Positions 1 to 12,100 of a stretch of 64,000 bases of DNA are shown here, piece by piece. The position numbers were made by a program, and so were the translations under genes. The first letter of the stretch is position 1, and each line of letters opens with the position of its first letter. Source of the stretch: Podocnemis expansa (Eukaryota; Chordata; Testudines; Podocnemididae); NCBI GenBank assembly GCA_007922195.1, contig ML682024.1:1474051-1538050 (forward strand). Direction: 5' to 3'. The notes beneath the pieces were generated by a model. That model was given only the letters and a program-made list of their open reading frames with translations, made no database searches and had not been told where the DNA came from.

Positions 1-1147
1 TATACATATATGTTAAGCTTTGCAAGCGTGTTTCCTAACAAAAAGTTTCCGTACATAGTGGGTAAAGGACAGTGCTTTTGTTGTTGTTGGTTTTGGTTTT
101 GGTTGGTTGGCGGGTTTGTTTGTTTTAACTGCCGGTACTTGGCCAGGGACCTGAGGCTGCCAGCAGCAACAGGAGCCAAGGCTGTATTGCTGTGGAAAAA
201 AAAAAGGTGCCAGTATTCAGTACCCCTGCGTACTATCACTCACACACACCCACCCACCCACACACACGCACAAAAAGCAGCCCTGGTAAAGGATATGGAG
301 AAACAACGTACATCAGAGGAACAGGTTGTTTGGTCTGGAAGAAAGGACCAGTAACTTTAGTCTGTAGTACAGTAGGGAAAAAATATAGTGTTAAGATACT
401 GTTTCAGTGATACCTCACACCAGTCAGGTTAAAAACTGTACAGAGACTGAATGGGATTACATGTTGGCAAAAATGTGGTGAAAGAAGAAATGTAATACCT
501 ATAAGGTGAACATGTCCCGTGATTAGAGAGTACTGGGATATGGTCCATAACCAATATCACAGATTGTTGAGTATTAGTACTAACTAATATTTGATAATCT
601 TCCTAGGGCTTGCTACTAGCAGAAATGGTGACAAGAGGAAATGAAAAATTAATCTCTCATATGCTAATAGCTGCTCAGCTATTGGTAACCTCTCAGAAGA
701 AAAAAGTGCAACTATGAAAGAACGGTTCAAAAATATGCGAGGTTGTGGTTATAGAAGAATTAATGCACTATGTACCCAGCAAAATAGCCAGAGATACTTA
801 GATATTTAATTACTTCTTATTCAGTACTCAGACATAGTACGTTCATCTTAAAACAAAACAACACAACCCCCCACACAAGCATGCCCATCCATTTTTTTAA
901 TATTAGTATTTGATAGACATGCCTTGTTTATTCAGTGTGTGTAGATTGAGATTTCACTACATAAAATCACTAAAAAGAACATATGTGATGGATGTCATAT
1001 TGGTGCTCACTCTGTAAAGTGGTAACACCTGGTTAAATAGAAAGGTCTGATTACTGTAATGTTTCTTAAAGAAAAGCAACTTTTGTAATGGTCATTTTGC
1101 TTCTGATATTTTACATAGCAAGGATTTTGTGAACTTGGTAAAAATTC
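1..1147. other. Intergenic or intronic sequence, no gene
   Basis: AT-rich, stop-dense sequence in all frames. The only structure is a CA/CCCA-rich simple repeat at about 236-270. The short open frames near the left edge run through this repeat and resemble no protein I know. Confidence 0.6.
236..270. repeat. CA-rich simple repeat
   Basis: Imperfect run of CA and CCCA units. It is ordinary microsatellite sequence for a vertebrate genome. Confidence 0.85.
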
Positions 1148-1171
1148 CTAAATAAAAATGGGGGGGGGGGG

Positions 1172-1319
1172 CGTTACTGTGTCATCACACAGTGGTAAGT
1201 GCGTCACAGAAATCCAGGGAGATGGCTTGATTTGGCTGGGAGGGAGTGGGCTAGTGTGTCTTGTACAGTGCAGTATAATGCCAGGTGTGTTGTGAGTCAC
1301 AAAAGGTTGAGAACCACAG
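1172..1319 (+). mobile_element. hAT-type element, right-end fragment
   Basis: The right end reads AAAGGTTGAGAACCACAG, the same terminal sequence as the complete copy at 53234-53399. The matching left inverted repeat is absent and a poly-G run (about 1160-1170) sits where it should be. I read this as a 5'-truncated or rearranged non-autonomous hAT copy. Confidence 0.6.
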
Positions 1320-1414
1320 ATATATACAATAAGTAGTTTGTATATATACCCACACACAGCCTATTTGAATTGTTTGATCAGTTAAAGTAGTTTTTTTCTG
1401 CACTAAAATTTAAC

Positions 1415-1995
1415 CAGTGGTTCCCAACCTGTGGCCAGAGACCCCCTGGTGGGCCACAGTGTGGCTCCAGGGGGTCCATGGACAGGCAGGAAGCTGGGGC
1501 CGGAAGTGCTTCCAAGCCATCCGGCAGGGAGCTTCCCCCAGGCTGGGCGCTTTTAAAACTCCTTCCCTGAGCATGCAAAGCATGCTCAAAGCAGCCTGAG
1601 GGGCAGCCAGGTGCTCCCAGCTCCAGTTGCCAGGTAAGGGGGGGAAGGCACCTTGAGGGGGGTTGGGGAGAGGAACCAGTGGGGAGGGGGCCATGGCCAG
1701 TGGCTGCCGGCCAAGGGGGGCCACGGCCATGGCAGCTCCTGGCTCCCCAGGCAGGGGGAGGGGAGCCATGGCCGCGGCAGCTCTTGGCCCAGGGGAAGGG
1801 GAGCCATGGCCATGGCGGCTCCCAGCCCAGGTGAAGGGACCATGGCTGCGGCAGCTCCTGGCTCCCCAGGAAGGGGGGGGGGCAGGGCCGCAGGGAGCAG
1901 CAGGCCATATTCGGCCCCCACCACCCAGGGGTGCTGCGGACTCCCTTCCCCCTCCAAAGGGGCTCTGCAGCCTTGAAAATGTTGGGAACTTCTAG
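1415..1995. mobile_element. Non-autonomous hAT-like element with GC-rich interior
   Basis: Begins with CAGTGGTTCCCAACCT and ends with a degenerate inverted copy (TGTTGGGAACTTCTAG), the terminal type also seen at 37574-37880. The interior is GC-rich and holds a degenerate minisatellite at about 1690-1880, where a CCATGGCCGCGGCAGCTC-like unit recurs every 36-45 bp. That array opens long frames on both strands that look like low-complexity translation, not genes. No clear target-site duplication remains; the right end abuts the hAT copy at 1998. Confidence 0.65.
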
Positions 1996-1997
1996 AT

Positions 1998-2207
1998 CAG
2001 GGGTCTCAAACATGCGGCCCAGGGGCCGCATGGGGCCCCTAAAGCTATTTCCTGTGACCCACAATGAAATGATCATTACCAATATTTTCAATACCTTTGT
2101 ATGGAAAGGTTTCAGTGTTGCAGCACTCTGGCTAATGTACTAATCCTCAGGCAGCCCTCTACTAGTCCTCATGAGGCCCTGGCAGTGATTTGAGTTTGAG
2201 ACCCCTG
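1998..2207. mobile_element. Complete 210-bp hAT MITE
   Basis: Perfect 14-bp terminal inverted repeats: CAGGGGTCTCAAAC at 1998-2011 and its complement at 2194-2207. Flanking 8-bp sequences TTCTAGAT (1990-1997) and CTCTAGAT (2208-2215) agree at 7 of 8 positions, the duplication length expected of hAT transposases. There is no coding capacity. A second copy of the family lies at 6896-7118. Confidence 0.88.
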
Positions 2208-2215
2208 CTCTAGAT

Positions 2216-3659
2216 TATACAAAAACAAACAAAGAAATATCCTGATGCTTTAATCAGTTCATTGTTCGACTGATTCTTATCTAATTCATATTCAACAGAA
2301 ATGGATATAGCACTCCCACAAAGGTGTTCACTGGAGCTATAGATGTCTCACGGTTGCTAGACAGCTTCCCATCCTATAAATAAAACCTAAGAGCTAGAAC
2401 TATACAAAAGCAGAGACTTGAGCTGACACACAAGAGACCATGGCCACTGGCATATACACTTCATTAGAGAAGGGAAGACTAATGCACTAACTGCCTGATT
2501 GTACAGCTGATCTGTCATTAAACAGAGAGATTCTGTCTCAGTTGCCAGCAGTCTCTCAGGCTTTTCAACAAATGCTGGAGTAGGGAACTCATCTATTTTA
2601 GAATACTTTGAACTTACTGTAGTCATCATTTTCTTTTTTTGCTGTGTGAGCTCTCTTTGCAATTATTTACGTCTTCTTCCATGGTTATGAAGATAACTTA
2701 TGAGGTTTTTTAAAAAATGTTTTCCTACAGTATTTAATCCTCTCAATTTTGCTTCTTAATCAGCTAATGAGGATAAAAGATTCACCCTTCCACCTGTTCT
2801 GCATCAACACACTCAACCTCTTCTGGTTTAAAATGTTGGATTAGTTCTTTATCACTCACAGGATTGCTCATTGCAAAGTTCTGGGCCTTAAAGAATAGTA
2901 CCATACTTAAAATCAGCATTCTATAGGTGTTGCTCAGAAGTGTAATGTTAAGACCATAATACCTTGTTCTGAAAAGAAATGTAAGGATATTGAAGAAATG
3001 ATGCAAAGCAGAGAAATTTACTATGTGGCCTTATCTGCAGATATTAAAGAATTAAAATGCTCAGAAACTGAGATGGCCACCTGGACAGGCCATTCTTGTG
3101 GAGAAATATGAGGTTCATAGACATGCTTTATGATCTGGAGATGGGAGGAATTAATACATTCTTTGTATGTTACCTCATGAATATATGTTTTTTCCCTTCT
3201 AAATTGGCCTGTCACCTGTCTAATATTTGGAAAGCCCAGTGAGGTGGCGCTTTACATGTTATTGTGGAATGTGTAACTTTTTTTGGCAAAAAATTATGAA
3301 TACATCTTCCAAGTTTCATGGATATTGTGTTAGCCCGATTAGACTCATAGATCACTTATGGGCAGGCAGCAATTATGTCTTGAGAAGTCCATGGCCCAGA
3401 ATCTTGCACTGGTATGTCTTTCAAGATGTAGAATTGTTTTCAATGGGTAACTTATTTTAAACGTTCTAAGTCTAAGTATTGGTATTTTATTAATTCTCAT
3501 GGAGAGATTTTTCTACCATGTAATATGATTATTTTCAGGAAGATTTTCCCTTTCTTCATCCCTTCAGTCATCTCTGACAGGCTATCCATATTTAAATCAT
3601 TCTTCAAAAATCTAACTACCCAGCTTCATTTTTGCTGCTTTTCTGTAAGTATTCTCTAA
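2216..3659. other. No recognised gene
   Basis: Several short minus-strand frames lie at 2387-3215 and read as plausible but unplaceable peptides. I see no splice structure, domain motif or terminal repeat. An old processed pseudogene or transposon remnant is possible but not supported. Confidence 0.45.
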
Positions 3660-3766
3660 CCTCCTATGAAACTCATGCAATAAATATATTTGTTAGTCTC
3701 TAAAAGTGCCATCAGATTCCTTGTTTGTTTTGCTGGACTGACTAAACATGGCTACCCCTTTGGAAT
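3660..3766 (+). mobile_element. Penelope-like element, 3' tail fragment
   Basis: Contains ACTCATGCAATAAATAT, TTTGTTAGTCT, the AAGTGCCA segment and the GACTAAACATGGCTACCCC tail that also mark the ends of the element at 50233-52130 (minus strand) and the copies at 28476, 19411 and 57359. It is severely 5'-truncated. Confidence 0.65.
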
Positions 3767-5914
3767 TTGATAACAAGGTGTCCAGAGTGGGTGTAATATT
3801 CCAAATGTGAGGTGTGGGGCCAATATATGATGTGATCTCTTTTTATGCTACCAACAAACATATTGGTCTTGCCACCAAATCATTTTCAAGAGTGAAGAAA
3901 TGCTTCTGCACAGCAACTTGCTGTGTAGACAAGCCCCTAGTTGTCTTTTGGTATCACTTCTGTTCCAGTCCATTCCTTCCAAGGAAATATATATGTGTGG
4001 TATTATGTTTTCCATAGACGTATTAAATTAAATCTCATATTACCTCTGCCCATGTTCCTAATCTCTCTAGATGCACTTGTATTTTTTCTTTGTCATCATC
4101 TCCCAAATTGGTGTACTCTGTGAGCTTTTTTAAGATGCTGTTAAAGTCCACCACATGATCATTAATAAAATCAGAGGAGAAACAGTGCCCCACAAGACAT
4201 CTTTCCCAGTCTTAAGATTTTGCCATTTATTGCTTGTTTAACTTCATTTTGCCAGTTCCCAATCCAAGTGATAGTGTTTATCTTCAGGCTGAGTGGAATT
4301 AAATACTAAATGTAATATGTTACAAATAAATCTGAGTGAATAATTGCTATAGAAAAACATTAAATTAATTTTATCTCCTTGGTTTGTGAATTATCCATAA
4401 ATAGATTGTGATCTTGAATTCATCTTTTTTTCAAAATTACTCACCAAATAATTCTGGAGAATAATTCTTGTTCTGTAGTGTTTATGAGCTATACTCTGTA
4501 ATGGTTCCACGAACTGAAATTTCAAATTCTATCAGTTTTAATTGGACACTAGGGCCCAAATATTGAGTTGTGGCCAAGGAGCAGTTGGTACATCTTGAGA
4601 GATTTGGACCATGGTGTTTTTAAGGAGCATGTTGAGCACAAGGATGCACACTAGCATAAGATGGGGCAACCCACATCAGCTATCAGGGGACCACAATGGA
4701 CCATTTCAACACTCTGAAGTCAGTTGGGACCAGTGTGGCCTTGCTTACAACCACTTTCCCCGTTTACTGAAGACAGAAGTTAGACTCCTGAACAGTAATG
4801 GCCAGAATCATTCTCCAGTTTCTTGGTACCTCTCAGTGTTTTCAGGAGTTCCCAAATCTGATTTCCCATAGCATACTAAGTTTATTTGCTAACTAGCTTA
4901 ATAATGTAAGATATAGAAAATACAGACTTCAATAAGCCTGATTCTTGCTTACACTGCCAGTGAGGTGTAAAGGGGGTCATAGTGTAAATTAATCAGTTTC
5001 ATGTATGTTCAGACTTCTTCATATTTCCTAATTGCTTTTTATTAATAGCTATTTTTGTAATGTCTCATTACTTCTTAATTGTCTGATCTTACATTTCTAT
5101 TGTTATAGAGGGTATTTTTTTAACGGAAGGTAGTATTTCAGCCATTTTTACATCAATTTCTATGATTATTACAATGATGGCCATCTCTGACTCAGAGCTT
5201 TAAGATCCTTGACTTGTTTGTTCTAGATGAATTGGTTTTAAATAACCTTTTCTTTTTTTTCTCCCTACTGAGAGAGTTTCCTGTTTATTAAGTGTATCTG
5301 ATTCTGCCATGCCTCTGACCTTAACTTTACTGCCAAAATTAGAAAACTTGGAGCACAGTCCTGGGCCCTTGATCTCCCCTTTGTATAACCCTGTATCCCT
5401 GGTTTAGTACAGTATGCCTATTGTCATTTCCTGAATATTACCAGATATTTTTTCTTTACTTAGTCCTGATGAGAATTCTGTATTCATACCTTGATTAGCT
5501 CTCATTTCAACTATTGCAGTTACCTCATTATGTTTTTCTTAAATCCCTACAGTTTCAACTTCAGGGAAGTTACAATACTGCAGCTACATTATTCTCTTTT
5601 TACTTGAAGCTAGATATTTTTTCATCTTGCATCACTTTTGATGGCTCCTTAGCCAATGCCAATTTACAGCTCTACTCTTGGTTTTTATAACTTAGCTCTG
5701 TGACTCTCCACTTCCGTCATCCTTTCATTTAACCTGTCCCTTCTTCTGGATTCAAATGACTCTTCTGAGCTACAAAGTCAAAGTTTGCTTTTTTTCTGTA
5801 GGTACTGATTGACAATCTCTGGCTTGATCAGGCATTTAATATTAATATTGTAATATTCTTGCAATAAATTGTGCATCAAAAGAAAATAAATTTAATTGTA
5901 CATTGGTCTATGAG
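3767..5914. other. No recognised gene
   Basis: AT-rich and stop-dense. Parts of 4020-4330 have the feel of an old LINE-derived segment, but I cannot place them in a family. The frame at 4611-4871 has no recognisable motif. Confidence 0.45.
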
Positions 5915-6540
5915 AAGATGACTGACTGTGGATGTGGGGAAAGCAGTAGACCTGATAAGCCTTGACTTTAGCAAAGCTTTTGTTACCGTAGCATCCCACA
6001 GTATTGTTGCCAGTAGGTTGCAGAATTGTGGGTTGGATGAATGGACTATAAGGTGGATGAAAAACTGACTAGATCATCATGCTCAATGGTTAGTGATCAG
6101 TAGCTTGATTAGTTGGCATCCGGTGTCCAGTGGAGTGCCCCTGGGTCAGTGCTGGGACTGGTTTTGTTCAAAATATTCATTAATAACCTGGAGGATGGAG
6201 TGACTTGCACCCTCAGCAAGTTTGCAACTGATACTAAGTTAGTGGGAGTGGTAAATATGCTGGAGAGTAGGGAGGGGATATAGAGTGGCCTAGACAAATT
6301 GGATGATTGGACCAAAAGAAATCTGATGAAGTTCAACCAGGACAAGTGCAGAGTCTTGCACTTTGGACAGAATCCCATGTATTGCTCCTGGAAGGATGTG
6401 GACAGATTAGAGAGTCCTGCACAGGAGAATGGGAAACCTTATGAGCTGATGCTGAAAGAATGGAACTTGTTTAGTCTGCCAAAGAGAAGAGTGAAGAGGG
6501 ATTCGATAGTGGCCTTCAACCAGGGATTAAAGTATAATTT
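5915..6540 (+). mobile_element. CR1-clade LINE fragment, reverse transcriptase region
   Basis: Frameshifted translation gives the CR1 ORF2 signature series: SLDFSKAF, GLDEWTIRWMKN, SSGVPLGQ, then a short stretch matching FNQDKCRVLHFGQNP, followed after an internal deletion by YELMLKEWNLFSLPKRRVKRD near 6440-6500. These are palm and thumb segments of the non-LTR reverse transcriptase. Stops and frame changes are frequent, so the copy is long dead. Both the 5' part and the 3' tail are missing. Confidence 0.85.
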
Positions 6541-6895
6541 GGGGGGCAAACGTAACGCTCCCACATGGGTGGGCCTCCCCCAGACCCTAGCTTCTGCCCC
6601 CCCCCCCCACATGCCAGCAGTTCTGGATTCATTTCATTAGTTTACATGGACAGCAAAGGTCTGTTGTGACAATTCCTTATAGCTTATGATTTATTGGATC
6701 ATATGCACCTAAATACTTCACCCCCATGGGGCAGGAAGGATGAAAATACAGTATATGAATCATTTTCCTAACTATTAGTACTTCACCTTCAGCACTATGG
6801 CCACCATTGCCATTGACCTGAAGGTTCATCCATCATGGGTGAAGAATATTCTGCTACTGCCCAATCTTCACCAGCTCTGGCAAGATCTATTAAAA
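6541..6895. other. Short spacer, nothing recognised
   Basis: Includes a C-rich run at about 6598-6610. There are no gene or transposon ends. Confidence 0.5.
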
Positions 6896-7118
6896 CAGGT
6901 GTCTCAAACACACAGCCTGAGGGCCGCATGCGGCCCCTGAAGCTATTTCCTGCAGCCTCCAATGACACTATTGTTACCAATATTTACAATATCATTGTAA
7001 GAAAAAGGTGTCAGTGTTGCAGCCCTCAGACTAATGTACTAGGCTAATGTTCTAGCCCTCATGCAGCCCTGTACTGTCCTCATGCGGCCCTCATGATGAT
7101 TCAAGTCTGAGACCCCTG
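6896..7118. mobile_element. Complete 223-bp hAT MITE with perfect 8-bp duplication
   Basis: Terminal repeats CAGGTGTCTCAAAC (6896-6909) and GTCTGAGACCCCTG (7105-7118). The flanks at 6888-6895 and 7119-7126 are identical, TATTAAAA. The interior is homologous to the 1998-2207 copy, sharing the GGCCGCATGCGGCCCCTGAA block. It is non-coding and would have needed a transposase supplied elsewhere. Confidence 0.92.
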
Positions 7119-7139
7119 TATTAAAACCTTTGGTAACTA

Positions 7140-7890
7140 CAGTAGAACCTCAGAGATACAAAACCAGTCACAAACTGAATGCTAAACTGAACACCATGTA
7201 ATCAGGCACCAACGGTAGGGGGAAAAGAAGAAGAATAAATACTAGATTGTGTCTGTATTGCGTCTTAAAGGTTGATAGGCAGAATAAAAGCAGACTGGGG
7301 TCTGTGCTGTTTCCTGTGAGCCAGGGTTGAGGTTTTACTTTTCACCACCACCACCACTTAAAACGGGGACAGACAGCTAGGAAGGAAGCTGCCACAGGCA
7401 GCTACTGAACTGCTGCCGTTGCAGTGAGAATCTGGCCCAAAGCTGGAGTGGGAGCCAGAGCCTGAGGCTCAGAGCTGCTTTGTGCATTCTGCACTCTGGA
7501 GTTTCAAAGGGCCATGGCTTGTGTACCAGTGCAGTGCAAGTTTTGCCTGGGGCTGCACTCCTGGATCCTGTGAGCAGCTCTGAGGAGCAAGGGACGGGGA
7601 TGCTAGCAACCAGCTAGCAGCAGCACCCTGCCACGTGCTCCCTCTGGAGCCTGGCAAGCAGTGCTCTGAGCAGGGTGAGCCCCTAGTGAGAGGTTAAGGA
7701 CAGGGGCTTGTAGTGATAAGAGAGTGGAGGAGAGCACCCTCCCCCCTCCCCAGTTCAGTCCAAAGGCAAGAGAACAGGCAGGAAGCTACTTGCAAACCAG
7801 GCACCATAATGTTTTGTTCCAAGTTGCAAACATTTCAGAGTTACAAACCATCTCCATTCCTGAGGTCTTTGTATCTTGGAGCTTCTACAG
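7140..7890. mobile_element. Tigger-like (Tc1/mariner) non-autonomous element
   Basis: The left terminus CAGTAGAACCTCAGAGATAC and a right terminus ending GGAGCTTCTACAG form imperfect inverted repeats. TA dinucleotides flank both ends (7138-7139 and 7891-7892), as expected of the Tc1/mariner superfamily. The right part also carries an internal inverted copy of the terminal sequence (about 7825-7860). The interior is GC-rich with a CACCACCAC run and has no transposase, so it was probably mobilised in trans. Confidence 0.75.
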
Positions 7891-7892
7891 TA

Positions 7893-8806
7893 TTGCCAGC
7901 TCTGTGGATCTAACAAATACTAGCAACTTGCTAAACTGGTCTTTGTGTTACTGAAAATTATGCACCTAAAACTTAAACATACCATTTCCACTATTCAGGT
8001 TCCCTATTCCTTTGGCAAAGGCACACCCACCATTGATGGAATAAGGATTAGAGAGCACTGGTGACTATCTGGCCATATCTGAATAACTGGGGAAATACTG
8101 AATGGAGTTCCTGCACTTCTGCCTTCAAAACTGCACTGGACAAAGCACTAGAAAATATAATAGAAATAATGTTGCATTGATTCCTGGAGCAATGGCCTTA
8201 CTGGTATCTAACAGGTCATTTCCATCTGTGACTTGCGTGCTTTTATGTCTCTGTCTTGTGTGTGCTTATTTATTTATTTTCTTCCATTTGATGATTGGAT
8301 ATATTAAATAACGCAAAAGAGGTCTTCCAGTGTCTGATAATAACGTCATTTTGGCTGTATTTGGATCTGTAAGACATCTCCTGACCAAGCATATCTATAA
8401 TCTGCTGGTACTCGAGAGACTGCCTTTTTTGAATGGTGGTATCTTGAAAATATTTTTTTTTATCCTCAATATAAATAGACTTACAGACACCCATAATCAA
8501 CTCCACTGTGATTTATAGTTACCACAAAATAATAATCCAAATGTCAGGCATTGCCTTTGAGAGAGAGCAGACTAACTACCCTCTGGTGTTATGGAAGGGC
8601 TGCCTGATGGCTGAATTACTATTTTGGGATGGTTTTTATTGGCTGTGAAATTGATTGGTAAACTGCTGTATGATACACCAATGTAATTAATAGAAAATGT
8701 CTTGATGTTCCCAGATCGGGTAGTAGGTTGCTCTTCCAGTGCCTTATGTCCACAACATTTGCAGCTTCCCTTTATTACAGAAGTGGCGTTAAACCACAGT
8801 GACTGT
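7893..8806. other. No recognised gene
   Basis: AT-rich unique sequence. The overlapping short frames at 8102-8518 on both strands show no domain. Confidence 0.5.
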
Positions 8807-9102
8807 GGTTATGTCTATACTGATATTGGCAAATTCACTGCCATCAGTGCACTCTTCCAGGTTTGATTGAGCGGTCTGTCAAGATGCACTCCTTCAATCT
8901 ACAGTTCAGCTCTGTAACTCCAGCACCTTAACTGGAGTAGCAGTAAGTCAACTGGATGGCATTTCTGGTCACCGTAGCACAATGTGTACAGGGAGGTAAG
9001 TGAGAATTAGTAAGGCAACGGGAGATATGCGGAGTATTTTACATACCCTGTGTATTTCCCATCAACTGCTGCCAAAAAGTGTGGCGAATGGGAACTAGGG
9101 CT
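8807..9102. mobile_element. Harbinger-type MITE, degenerate
   Basis: Begins GGTTATGTCTATACTG, the same terminus type as 27927-28203. Near its right end it shares the GTATTTTACATACC and GCTGCCAAAAA segments with that copy. The right terminus is eroded, so the end coordinate is approximate. Confidence 0.55.
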
Positions 9103-12100
9103 GTTAGAATCATCTGTACAGACATGAACCCAATCAGAAGTTAACATCTGGTGCTATAGGTGGCATTCTGTTCCCTTTGTAAAGATGTGTCCTAATTAGA
9201 TTGCTGGCATACAGGATATAATTTCATTACACACTTGAACCTCATAATTTTGCCTTGACTGACCAAATCAGGTGTAGTTTTTGTAATCTTCTAACCACCA
9301 CATGGCTGACACAAAATGCTATAAAGCATGCACAATTATTAAGCTATCGATTCATTCCAGGTAAAGTTTTTTATCAGAATAAATTAAATACATGAATCAT
9401 AGAAATTAGAGACGGAGCAGACTTTTTAGATCTTCAGATTTATCCGGGGTGGAGTAGCATTGCTGCAGGATTGTTCCCTACAGTTTGGTTGCTAGAGTTA
9501 GATTCAGTCTTTCCAATATCAAGTGTTGGGGCTTTTATCCCTTACTTTGGGTAACTATTCCCCAATTTAATAGATTTCCACCATTAATCATTTTTTCAGA
9601 TAGTCAGCCTGACTCTCTTTGTCTGATTTCATTTCCTTGCTCCTCCATATCACACCTAAACAATCACTCTCCCTTTTTGGTTTTCACATTCTTCATATAC
9701 CATATCTGTAGACAGTCATTCTGTCTATCCTATCACTTTACTCATTACTTAAGCAAGTTTAACTAATGTTTAGTATTTAATCTTTCTTTGGAAGTCAGTC
9801 CTACCAGCCTCTAAATCATTTTTTCTTATCTTCTCTGAACTCCCCTCAGTTTATCTATATGTCTTTGATATTGAGGTGCAGGGAATTGAATGACAATTCA
9901 AAATATAGTTTCCCCTGTCACACAGAGAGAACTTATCTTATATCCCTGCACTATGACATGGTGGAAACAAAAATGGCACTCATTTGGGGGCTGCCATATT
10001 TCATGTCTAAAATAATTCACTGAATCACCATGAACTTGGGTCAGTGTTTTTTGTAGCACAGATTGCACAAATCTCAGTTGCAAGCTTAAGTGTTCATGTT
10101 TCCTAAACTTAGGTTAATGGCTAATTCAGTGAGGTAAATAGTGAGGGAAGAATTTTCTCCTTTGATTAGTAATCTGTAATATGTTTGTAAGTTGTTATAG
10201 GGAGACAGATGCTAATTTACCATTTTGCCAGTTCATTTCCTTCTTGGAGGTATTGCTACAATTTGCTACATTCATTGCTGGGTTAACGAGTCCATTAGAT
10301 GTTATTAAAAGTAGTAGAGGGTCATGTGCTGTAAACGTAATGTTTTTATGGCTAGACCATGAAATGACACCCCAAAGGAGTGTATGAGAGAAGAGTGATA
10401 AATATCGTGTTACTCTGCACACCACAAAGGAACTGATTAATAAGGAACATGATTCTCTCTCACCCAAAATGACATATATTCATTTTCTGTCAATCACCTT
10501 TTCTTTTCTAGTTGGCTGACAAATTAAATCATCAAGATTTGATCACACATTAAGGTCAGCTCAAAATGTGCTGTAAGTGATAAGCAGCGCCTTGTTTGTT
10601 CATTGTGTTACAGCATATATTATTACCTTATTAAGCCTTTCAGTACTTTTTGATGGTTACATGAACAACAGCTATGCAGTCCATCAAAAATAGTGAAATA
10701 AATATACACAATTAAACGTTCAGTATGGGATTGGCTCCCCCTTTAAAACTGTGCTTGCAGGTCTTCTGCCTGAAAGAATCTGTGTGCACCAAAGGTGTGT
10801 CAGTCAAGTGAGTACTCTTTCTCTGTTTCTGTGTACAGACATTCATGTGGGTGTATATGTGCACTTTGTGTGCATAAGTTTTGAGGCAGTGTTTAAAATT
10901 TAACTAGTGTTTTGTTCAGAAAAGTAACATAATTAGGAATGGTAGGATTTAGGGCCAGCTTATCAATAGTATTCAGGTGCGCAAAGATGCAGATAGGCAC
11001 CAGGCTTGATTTTTAAAAGCTCATAACCAGGTTAGGTACCTAACTCTCACTGGGACTTTTGAAATTCCCACTATGCACCTATCAGAATTTTAGGTTTCTG
11101 AATACATTTGAAAATCTGGCTCTTAGCGACTTGATTCTGTTTTACTTGTTGCTCTACTTTGGCTATTTTATGAAAAATGTTTTTGCTGCATTTTCAAAAA
11201 TATTTTATTGTAATTATATTACACCGAAGTTGTGAAAGGAGAGATTATGAAAAGATGTGGGTTTTTTCATTAGCAGCTTTTAAGAGATGTCAGAAAGTCA
11301 GTATAGACTTCATTAAATCTCTTTCATAAGTCGATCTCTTTCTTGTAATAAATATGCATTATCAAGCCTGTGTTTTATGTCTATGATAAATCACACACTA
11401 TAAAGTTTAATATCAATTCATTAAAAGATCCCTTGTTGATAGTTGAGAATTTTTGTTTTGGGTTTGTTTGTTTTTTTCAGTCTTTGCTTGAACAATAGCT
11501 TCAAATCCTTGTGCAAAAGCTTAAAGGTTTGCATGTCTTCCATATAGGAAATATATCCAGAATAAAAACCCTTTTGAGGATTGTCAGAAGCTTTTCTCCA
11601 TAAGAAAGTGGTCACAGTAGCTTAATCTTATAAAGCTCAGAATAAAGCTGCTTTTATATTGGACAGAATGCCAAAGTTAGGTGGTCTGTTTCATGATTAC
11701 ACTCTGGTTTTTAAGCCTCATGTATCCTGGGAACCATAAGGCTATGTGCCAAGAAGTAAAATATAAAGACGTGTGGGTCCCATATGGTCTGTTTTTCAGA
11801 CATGTTGCAGAGTGCTTTAATATCTCATGTCACATATTTCCCTTTCACTTCACAATGGCACAGTGGACTCTGAATGAAAAGATACCCCAATGATAATCAG
11901 TAGTCTGCTTTTATATTATGTTTATCTTTAAATAAAGTACTTTTCTGTGTGGTTTGTCAGAGTTTTAAACACAGACAACTGTCTAAATACATGAGTTTGA
12001 TAAAGTGCATTAAAAATAAATTAGCCAAAGAGAGGCAAATTACTAACCCTTTAGGGAATGTAGAGCTTCTGATACTCAAGATGTAGTGCCACTGAGGAAT

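Noticed and set aside
1378..1995. Overlapping frames of up to 237 codons on both strands
   Set aside because: They fall entirely within the GC-rich hAT interior and its minisatellite; peptides are P/G/A/W-rich on all frames with no domain.
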